Shown: in pieces, positions 6,029-11,749 of the stretch | Layout of the letters: each line of letters starts with the position of its first letter | How positions within the stretch are numbered: position 1 is the stretch's first letter | NCBI GenBank assembly: GCA_964462295.1 | Contig: CAYWXH010000051.1 | Location: 1 to 11,749 of the forward strand | Length of the DNA: 11,749 bases | Reading direction: 5' to 3' | Origin: JALVIU01 sp964462295 | GTDB lineage: Bacteria > Atribacterota > JALVIU01 | Notes under the pieces: generated by a model | Seen by the model: only the letters and a program-made list of their open reading frames with translations | The model's database searches: none | What the model was told of the DNA's origin: nothing | Position numbers and translations under genes: made by a program

Positions 6029-7843
6029 ATGGAGGCAATTGAAACTCTCTGGCATGAAAATCCCGAAATTAGGGAGTTGCTTTCTGCATCTTCGACCGTG
6101 GATGAGGCCAGAGGTAAGCTTTTCCAGTTTGCAAAAGAGATGGAATGGGAGTACAGAAGTGGGGAGAAAGATGTCGCAAAATTGGATTATGCCCAAGCCC
6201 TTGAGGCACTTAAGGTATTTAACAATCTTATCTCCCCAAGAAATGAAAAACTTTCGGGGTTCAGTACTGTAGAGAATCTTATGAATCTTGCCAAAGGAAA
6301 AAGTGAAGGTATAGGCATCGGTTTTGTAGAAGAATTTATCCATCTCTTTAGGGCTATAAAAGGAAAATCCGGTATGTCTCGTGGATGGCTTGGCCCTATC
6401 CTTGAGGCAGAAGGCATAAAAATGATAGATTTTTCTAAAATTAAAGGAAAGGCTGCAGGAATTGCAAGATCAGATTATCTTGATAAGGTTTATGGAAAGA
6501 TTGAAGGCTATATAAAGCGTTATCCTTCTGGTCTTGACCCTGATATTATTCAAGAGAGAAAGAAGAATAAAGAGAAAATCCTTAAATATTTTGGCGGAAG
6601 AGAAGAGGACTGGGAAGACCCTGCATGGCATCTAAAACACATAATCAAAGACAGAGAGGGTCTTGAGCATTTAAAAAATCTTGTTCCTCTAACAGAAGAA
6701 GATGTAAAGGCTATAGAGATCGCAGTAGATAACTATATTCCCTTTGGTATTACTCCATACTATCTTTCCCTTTTTGACTTTAACCGTGCAGATAGAAAGT
6801 ATGACTATCAGGTAAGGTCTCAGGTGATTCCCCCTATGTACTATGTAGAGAAGATGCTTGAACATAGAGATGATAGGGAATATTACTTTGATTTCATGGG
6901 GGAACATGATACCTCCCCTGAGGAGCTTGTAACAAGAAGATATGCCATGATTGCTATTCTTAAGGCATATGATACATGTCCTCAGATATGTGTTTATTGT
7001 CAGAGAAACTGGGAAATTACAGGTCCTATGATGAAAGAAGGTATGCCTGCTAAATCTGTTTTGGATAGGGCACTTGATTGGTTTGAGAATCATCCTACCA
7101 TGAGAGAGGTACTTGTTACAGGTGGAGACCCATTGGCACTTGGTGATGGAATGATAAAATATATAATGGATAGGCTCTCCAATATGGATCACATTATTAG
7201 CATAAGGTGGGGTAGCCGCACACCTGTTACGCTTCCCATGAGAGTAACCAAGGAACTTGCAAAACTTTTGGGAAGCTACATAGAACCTGGGAAGAGAAAT
7301 GTGTGTGTAGTGACCCATATAGAGAGTGCTGCAGAGATTACACCTGAACTTACAGATGCAGTAACAAGATTAAGAGATGAAGGGATTTATGTGTATAACC
7401 AGCTTGTATATACCCTTGAGACAAGTAGAAGATTTCAAAATGTTGCTACAAGGATTGCTATGAAAAAGGCAGGGGTGGACCCATACTACACATTCTATCC
7501 AAAAGGTAAGCAAGAGACCAAAGATTACCTTGTTCCTGTGGCAAGGCTCTGGCAAGAGAGAAAAGAAGAGGCAAGACTTCTACCTGGACAATTTAGAACA
7601 GATGAGCCGGTATTTAATGTACCTAGGTTGGGTAAGAACCATATAAGGGCATGGCAAGATAGAGAACTTATCGGTATAGACAGGGATGGTTCTCGTATCT
7701 ATCTATGGCATCCTTGGGAAAAGGGTATTGCCCAGGTTGAGCCTTACATATATAAAGATATCCCCATCCACAATTATTTAGAGGAGCTTAAAGTGAGAGG
7801 GGAAGATATTGATGAATACAAAACTATATGGTACTACTATTAG
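6029..7843 (+). CDS. KamA-family radical SAM/PLP 2,3-aminomutase, predicted glutamate-type, with long N-terminal extension
   Basis: This 604-residue cytoplasmic enzyme resembles lysine 2,3-aminomutase (KAM, about 416 residues) from about Trp195 on. Seen: the Fe-S/SAM motif CX3CX2C at Cys317, Cys321, Cys324; Arg326, matching the KAM arginine that binds the substrate carboxylate; GGDPL at 365-369; and Lys536 in VPRLGK, matching the PLP lysine of the KAM PGGGGK motif. The KAM residues Asp293 and Asp330, which hold the lysine side-chain amine, align by hand with Lys492 and Asn530. As I recall, glutamate 2,3-aminomutase has this same pair. I therefore infer an acidic substrate and a beta-amino acid such as beta-glutamate as product. 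The C-terminal zinc cysteines of KAM are absent. Residues 1-195 match nothing I recognise. No beta-lysine acetyltransferase gene is adjacent, which argues against acetyl-beta-lysine synthesis. The gene is apparently monocistronic, with AAAGGAGG ten bases before the ATG. The family is sure; the substrate is tentative. Confidence 0.85.
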   Translation: MEAIETLWHENPEIRELLSASSTVDEARGKLFQFAKEMEWEYRSGEKDVAKLDYAQALEALKVFNNLISPRNEKLSGFSTVENLMNLAKGKSEGIGIGFVEEFIHLFRAIKGKSGMSRGWLGPILEAEGIKMIDFSKIKGKAAGIARSDYLDKVYGKIEGYIKRYPSGLDPDIIQERKKNKEKILKYFGGREEDWEDPAWHLKHIIKDREGLEHLKNLVPLTEEDVKAIEIAVDNYIPFGITPYYLSLFDFNRADRKYDYQVRSQVIPPMYYVEKMLEHRDDREYYFDFMGEHDTSPEELVTRRYAMIAILKAYDTCPQICVYCQRNWEITGPMMKEGMPAKSVLDRALDWFENHPTMREVLVTGGDPLALGDGMIKYIMDRLSNMDHIISIRWGSRTPVTLPMRVTKELAKLLGSYIEPGKRNVCVVTHIESAAEITPELTDAVTRLRDEGIYVYNQLVYTLETSRRFQNVATRIAMKKAGVDPYYTFYPKGKQETKDYLVPVARLWQERKEEARLLPGQFRTDEPVFNVPRLGKNHIRAWQDRELIGIDRDGSRIYLWHPWEKGIAQVEPYIYKDIPIHNYLEELKVRGEDIDEYKTIWYYY

Positions 7844-7874
7844 TAAATAGGGACTTTCTTTTAGATATATTACC

Positions 7875-7903
7875 TTGACAGAAAATTTTTATATTGATAT
7901 AAT
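7875..7903 (+). promoter_or_regulatory. Near-perfect consensus promoter of the TRAP transporter operon
   Basis: TTGACA (7875-7880), exactly 17 bases, then TATAAT (7898-7903), with TG at 7895-7896 for an extended -10. Both hexamers match the consensus fully. The start would be near 7910, about 45 bases before ATG 7955. It implies strong transcription independent of the aminomutase gene, with no dyad operator seen around it. Confidence 0.85.
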
Positions 7904-7954
7904 GAAAATGTAAGTGAGGGGGGATAAAAATACTTTATGGAGGTGAGTGAAGTA

Positions 7955-8944
7955 ATGAGAAAGATGAAGCTTTTAAGTCTCGTATTGGCATTTGCTATGG
8001 TATTTAGTTTTGCTGTAAGTTTTAATGATGTAGCAGTTGCAAAGACCACTGTTTGGATTTACACAGGTTCTGGTCCGGGTAGTGTTTACTTTGCTATTGG
8101 TTCCATGCTTGCAAAGGTCTTGAATAAGAAGAGTAATTTGATCTCCGCAAGAGGTGTAACAAGTGGTGCATCTGTTGCAAACTGTCGTGCTATTGCAAAG
8201 GGTGAGGCACAAGTTGCGATTGCACAAAATGATGTCACATACTATGCATGGAATGGTATTGCACAGTTTAAAGGAAAACCTGTCAAAGATCTAAGAGGTA
8301 TTGCAACACTTTATCCTGAATCTGTACAACTTGTTGTAAAGGCAAGTAGTAACATAAAAACCTTACAGGATCTTGCAGGGAAAAAGGTTGTTGTAGGTGC
8401 TGCAGGATCCGGAACTGCACAGACCGCAGAAAAGCTCCTAAAGGCTGCAGGCGTATGGGATAAGATAGAGAGAATTTATCAGACCTTCTCCGAGGCTGCA
8501 CAGAGTTTGGTACTTGGGCAAATTGATGCAAACTTCACAGTTATTGCAGCTCCAGCACCTGCTGTAAACCAGATTGCGGTAAGGGTACCTGTAAGATTGA
8601 TTCCTGTACCTGATGAGATAATAAAGAAACTTCACGATGAGGGATATCCCTTCTATGTAAAGGTAGTAATTCCAAAAGGTACATACAATGGAATGAAGGA
8701 AGATGTGCAGACAATAGCTGTAAAATCTACACTTATTATTGATAAGGATGTTCCTGATGATGTAGCATATGAGATTACAAAGGTCTTATTTGAAAATACC
8801 GATGACCTTGCAAAGGCACACCAGGTCGCAAAACAGATCAATATAAAGAGTGCATTTGAAGGACTTATGATTCCATTACATCCAGGGGCAATTAAGTACT
8901 ACGAAGAAAAAGGTATTAAGGTTCCTGATAATTTAAAGCCATAA
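7955..8944 (+). CDS. TAXI-family TRAP transporter solute-binding protein
   Basis: This 329-residue periplasmic protein delivers its ligand to the TRAP permease encoded two genes downstream. Residues 1-29 are a Sec signal peptide with a probable cut after AVA at 29; no lipobox cysteine is present. The mature protein has the TAXI hallmarks: a first strand with TGSGPGSVYFAIG near 35-47, then TSGASVANCRAIAKGEAQVAI, LRGIATLYPESVQLVV, the VVVGAAGSGTAQTAEKLL segment and a C-terminal LMIPLHPGAIKYY(E)EKG. ATG 7955 is chosen because GGAGGTGA (7939-7946) is eight bases upstream; the in-frame ATG 7937 precedes that site. Characterised TAXI proteins have been linked to glutamate/glutamine or dicarboxylates, but the ligand cannot be fixed here. 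The strong promoter and an inverted repeat just after the gene should favour abundant product. Confidence 0.93.
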   Translation: MRKMKLLSLVLAFAMVFSFAVSFNDVAVAKTTVWIYTGSGPGSVYFAIGSMLAKVLNKKSNLISARGVTSGASVANCRAIAKGEAQVAIAQNDVTYYAWNGIAQFKGKPVKDLRGIATLYPESVQLVVKASSNIKTLQDLAGKKVVVGAAGSGTAQTAEKLLKAAGVWDKIERIYQTFSEAAQSLVLGQIDANFTVIAAPAPAVNQIAVRVPVRLIPVPDEIIKKLHDEGYPFYVKVVIPKGTYNGMKEDVQTIAVKSTLIIDKDVPDDVAYEITKVLFENTDDLAKAHQVAKQINIKSAFEGLMIPLHPGAIKYYEEKGIKVPDNLKP

Positions 8945-8945
8945 G

Positions 8946-9410
8946 GTGAAAAACAATTTTTTAAGACGCAATATCTATTTGATTATAGTAATAGTTATTA
9001 TCTCAGTTTGGCCCATTAATACACTTGTTATAGAAACTGTGGAAGGGACACACTGGTGTCCCTTCCCGGGTTCTGTCCAACTTGAAATCTCCTATACCCA
9101 TAGTGTCTCACTAACAAAAGTTCAAGATACTTATGAGGTAACAGGAAAAGGATTGTATGCAAAAGAGGAAAAGTGGCAGTCTTCTCTGGCAGGACAACCC
9201 CTTGATTATCAAAAAACAGAGGGGAAGTTTTTTGTAAAAGAGATGAATACATTTTTGGGGAGAGAGTGGAGATACTGGTTTATTCCTGTGAATAGTGTGA
9301 CCATAAAGGTAAATGGTAAGCCTGTAATTTCTCAGTTTAGGAGAGAGGGTATAGTAAAGTTTAAGGTGATAAGAATGCCGCTTTTCTTCACTATTTTTAG
9401 GAGGTGTTGA
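8946..9410 (+). CDS. DUF1850 protein, probable TAXI-TRAP accessory component
   Basis: This 154-residue protein has a basic N-terminus (KNNFLRRN) and one hydrophobic segment at about residues 10-28, an uncleaved anchor or signal peptide. A small beta-rich extracytoplasmic domain follows. The segment around residues 45-70 (LEISYTHSVSLTKVQDTYEV) matches the DUF1850 signature, an HSV followed by threonine and a hydrophobic strand. DUF1850 genes often lie between TAXI binding-protein and fused permease genes, as here, but I know of no established function. It starts at GTG, one base after the preceding stop, without a good Shine-Dalgarno, so translation probably depends on coupling to the TAXI gene. 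Its coding sequence contains a perfect 11-base inverted repeat at 9041-9066. A role in docking the binding protein or assembling the permease is my inference. Confidence 0.8.
   Translation: MKNNFLRRNIYLIIVIVIISVWPINTLVIETVEGTHWCPFPGSVQLEISYTHSVSLTKVQDTYEVTGKGLYAKEEKWQSSLAGQPLDYQKTEGKFFVKEMNTFLGREWRYWFIPVNSVTIKVNGKPVISQFRREGIVKFKVIRMPLFFTIFRRC
9041..9066 (+). repeat. Perfect inverted repeat (hairpin) inside the DUF1850 gene
   Basis: GGAAGGGACAC (9041-9051) and GTGTCCCTTCC (9056-9066) are perfect complements around the loop ACTG. They sit about 100 bases downstream of the TAXI stop codon, within DUF1850 residues 32-41. The stem is GC-rich in AT-rich surroundings and no T run follows. An mRNA-stability or processing hairpin is therefore likelier than a terminator. 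Confidence 0.6.
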
Positions 9411-9411
9411 G

Positions 9412-11736
9412 GTGAAAGAACCTGAAAAACCCGAAGAAATAAAAGAGGTCGTTGAAGAGGTTGTTGAAAAGATAGAAAAAACAAGAACTCTTCCCAAAAC
9501 GCTTGAAAATATAGTAAAAATTGCTGCTGTAGCTATCGGAATTTATGAAATTCTGTTTGTCTTTAATTTTACATTTTCTATCTATGACCTCTTTTCCAAA
9601 ATGGGACTCACCATTCCTATATTAAAACTTGACTTTCAGGATAAACAGGGTGAGGCCTTTGTTCTTGGAATGATTCTTGTAGTAGCCTTTTTGATGTATC
9701 CTATGTTTAAAAAGAGGGAACATCTTGAGAAGATCCCGATATACGACTACGTAATATTGATTCTCGGTGTTACCAGTATGTTTTACATGTTTTTTAGATA
9801 TCCCACTTACATGGTGTACTATGAGGTAAATACATTTGATATAATATTTGGGCTTATTGCTATTCTTGCGGTACTTGAGGCTACAAGGCGTTCCCTTGGA
9901 TGGATACTTCCTGCTATAGTTTTGGTATTTTTGATTTACGGGGTACAGGATACTGCTTTTAATTGGTCAAGGGTAGTGCAGTACTTATATCTTGATCAGG
10001 GTATTTTTGGTATACCATTTTTCGTTATGACAATATATGTATTTGCATTCGTATTTTTCGGTGCATTTTTACTTAAGATAGGTGTAAGTGATTATGTTAC
10101 TGAATTTATGATCTCTGTATTTGGTTCTCGTTCAGGAGGTCCTGCAAAGGCAGCTGTTGTATCCAGTGGTCTTATGGGTACAGTAAGTGGGAGCTCTGTT
10201 GCCAATGTTTTGACCACAGGTACATTTACTATCCCCCTTATGAAAAAGGCAGGTTATCCTCCGGAAACAGCAGGTGCAGTTGAACCTGTGGCATCTACAG
10301 GTGGACAGCTTATGCCCCCTATTATGGGAGCAGCTGCATTTATTATGGCACAATTTCTGGGCATCCCTTACAATAGGATTATAATTGCAGCAATACTTCC
10401 TGCCATTATCTATTATGCAGGAGTTTATCTATTTATAGACCTTGAAACCAAGCGTCTTGGATTAAAAGGACTTCCCACTGTAGAACTTACCCCTGTATCT
10501 TACTTCTTTAGGAAACTCTACATACTTTTGCCAATCCTCATAATTACAGTAGCACTCGTATGGGGTATTGCTCCTCATATTGCAGCTGTCTCTTCATTGG
10601 GAATAGCAATATGGGTTGCATGGATTTCAAGGGATGAGATAGAGGGACATGAGCAACTTTATGTAAGTGTTGTAATTCTTACACTCTTTTTCATGTTTAC
10701 AGGGGCAGGACTTGCAAAGATTGGTACATTTGTACTTTTGGCAGTAGCGATTATTTTGTTTATATTAGGGTTTTCTGGAAAATATGTAAAATTTAATGAA
10801 AAACTTTATATTACACTTCTATTTGTATTGTTTGTGGCACTAACCAAATATGTGGGGATAACGAAGGAATCGATCCTTCTTATGAGTGGTGTATTTGGTA
10901 TTATCTTCTCTCTTATTGTAGGGCTCTCCTCAAAGAGTGAAGAAGGGAAAAAGATGTACAGTGCTACATATGAATCCATGATAAGTGCAGGTAAAACAAG
11001 TTCTACAGTTATGCTTGCTGCAGCAAGTGCAGGACTTATTCAGGGTGTACTTACCATGACAGGACTTGTAACAAGTCTTGGTTATAAGCTTACAGACTTG
11101 GCAGGGGGGAATCTCTTGCTCCTACTATTTATGGCAATGATATTTAGCCTTATTCTCGGAATGGGTGTACCTACCACGGCAAATTATGTTATTACCTCCC
11201 TGGTAGCGGCACCGGCTGTGTACAATATTGTTGCCAATTCTCCCATATATAGTCAGCCTGTGTTAGGGTATGGTGCAGCTGTCGCGCTCCTTGCGGCGCA
11301 CTTTTTCGTGTTTTACTTTGGAATTTTGGCAGATCTTACCCCACCTGTAGCCCTTGCATCTTATGCAGGGTCGGCCCTTGCAGGGGGTGATTTCTGGAAA
11401 ACAGCTCAAAATTCGGTAAAATATGCACTTGCAGGATATATAGGACCATATATCTACTTTACACATCCTGATATGTTTTTGATTACTGTTACTTCTTGGA
11501 ATGTGTTAACTGTGATACGAATACTTTACTATCTTTTAGCAACCATCCTCGTAATGTACCTCTTTGGTGTGGCACTTACCGGTTGGTTTGGTAAACACTT
11601 AAATATGCTCATAAGGCTTGGTCTTGGTGCATTAGGATTTGTAAGTGCAACACTGAATATCATCCCTGTGGCCATAAGTTTTGCCATACTTATAGGGATG
11701 AAATTCTTCCTTAAACCAAAAGAGGCAGTTACTTAA
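9412..11736 (+). CDS. TRAP transporter permease, fused 4TM/12TM (DctQM-type) subunit
   Basis: This 774-residue inner-membrane protein combines the small (DctQ-like) and large (DctM-like) TRAP membrane subunits in one chain, as is usual for TAXI systems. It imports the ligand of the TAXI protein using an ion gradient. The first 35 residues are charged and cytoplasmic, rich in Glu and Lys (IKEVVEEVVEKIEK), possibly a short helix. Several membrane spans follow. The DctM half has two inverted, conserved re-entrant regions: one from Gly242 (GGPAKAAVVSSGLMGTVSGS, then EPVASTGGQLMPP) and one near 583-591 (GMGVPTTAN), preceded by SAGKTSSTVMLAAASAGLIQG. The gene starts at GTG 9412, with AGGAGG (9399-9404) seven bases upstream, right after the DUF1850 stop. 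It appears complete; the window ends 13 bases after the TAA. Confidence 0.93.
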   Translation: MKEPEKPEEIKEVVEEVVEKIEKTRTLPKTLENIVKIAAVAIGIYEILFVFNFTFSIYDLFSKMGLTIPILKLDFQDKQGEAFVLGMILVVAFLMYPMFKKREHLEKIPIYDYVILILGVTSMFYMFFRYPTYMVYYEVNTFDIIFGLIAILAVLEATRRSLGWILPAIVLVFLIYGVQDTAFNWSRVVQYLYLDQGIFGIPFFVMTIYVFAFVFFGAFLLKIGVSDYVTEFMISVFGSRSGGPAKAAVVSSGLMGTVSGSSVANVLTTGTFTIPLMKKAGYPPETAGAVEPVASTGGQLMPPIMGAAAFIMAQFLGIPYNRIIIAAILPAIIYYAGVYLFIDLETKRLGLKGLPTVELTPVSYFFRKLYILLPILIITVALVWGIAPHIAAVSSLGIAIWVAWISRDEIEGHEQLYVSVVILTLFFMFTGAGLAKIGTFVLLAVAIILFILGFSGKYVKFNEKLYITLLFVLFVALTKYVGITKESILLMSGVFGIIFSLIVGLSSKSEEGKKMYSATYESMISAGKTSSTVMLAAASAGLIQGVLTMTGLVTSLGYKLTDLAGGNLLLLLFMAMIFSLILGMGVPTTANYVITSLVAAPAVYNIVANSPIYSQPVLGYGAAVALLAAHFFVFYFGILADLTPPVALASYAGSALAGGDFWKTAQNSVKYALAGYIGPYIYFTHPDMFLITVTSWNVLTVIRILYYLLATILVMYLFGVALTGWFGKHLNMLIRLGLGALGFVSATLNIIPVAISFAILIGMKFFLKPKEAVT

Positions 11737-11749
11737 TCTATAGAGGGGG

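Noticed and set aside
6689..7318. 209-codon open frame on the minus strand opposite the aminomutase gene
   Set aside because: Antisense to well-conserved catalytic sequence. Its translation has no recognisable motif and no ribosome-binding site is evident, so it is a shadow frame.
9111..9497. 128-codon minus-strand frame spanning DUF1850 and the TRAP permease start
   Set aside because: A shadow of two conserved plus-strand genes, with a low-complexity Ser/Phe-rich translation.

Overview
The window reads as chromosomal DNA from a low-GC bacterium (GC in the upper 30s per cent, estimated by eye). It was probably an anaerobe, because it carries an oxygen-sensitive radical SAM aminomutase. Both solute-binding proteins have ordinary signal peptides with no lipobox cysteine. 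This fits a free periplasmic protein in a diderm (Thermotogota-like or similar lineage) better than a Gram-positive lipoprotein. I cannot name the genus. All nine supported genes are on the + strand. I see no tRNA, rRNA, CRISPR array or mobile element.

Region A (1-5792) is a sugar uptake and metabolism block. A xylose-isomerase-like TIM-barrel enzyme (321-1259) has its own strong promoter. A complete CUT1-type ABC importer follows: periplasmic binding protein (1486-2859), two MalF/MalG-like permeases (2926-3837, 3854-4714) and a MalK/UgpC-like ATPase (4714-5778). The same imperfect dyad, with core CGGTATCG, lies just downstream of the TIM-barrel promoter and in the leader of the binding-protein gene, so one unseen regulator may control both. 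A strong intrinsic terminator lies between the binding protein and the permeases. A hairpin with the stop codon in its loop ends the operon.

Region B (5942-7843) is one gene for a 604-residue KamA-family radical SAM/PLP aminomutase. It keeps the CX3CX2C cluster motif, the carboxylate-binding arginine and a PLP lysine. The two aspartates that bind the lysine side chain in lysine 2,3-aminomutase align with Lys492 and Asn530. As I recall, this is the exchange described for glutamate 2,3-aminomutase. The protein also has about 195 extra N-terminal residues and lacks the usual zinc cysteines.

Region C (7875-11749) is a TAXI-type TRAP transporter operon with a near-perfect promoter: TAXI binding protein (7955-8944), DUF1850 membrane-anchored protein (8946-9410) and a fused DctQM-type permease (9412-11736). 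TAXI systems are thought to import acidic solutes such as glutamate or dicarboxylates. A link with the predicted glutamate-type aminomutase, for example beta-glutamate osmolyte metabolism, is plausible but unproven. A perfect 11-bp inverted repeat early in the DUF1850 gene may separate expression of the binding protein from that of the membrane parts, much as the terminator does in the ABC operon.
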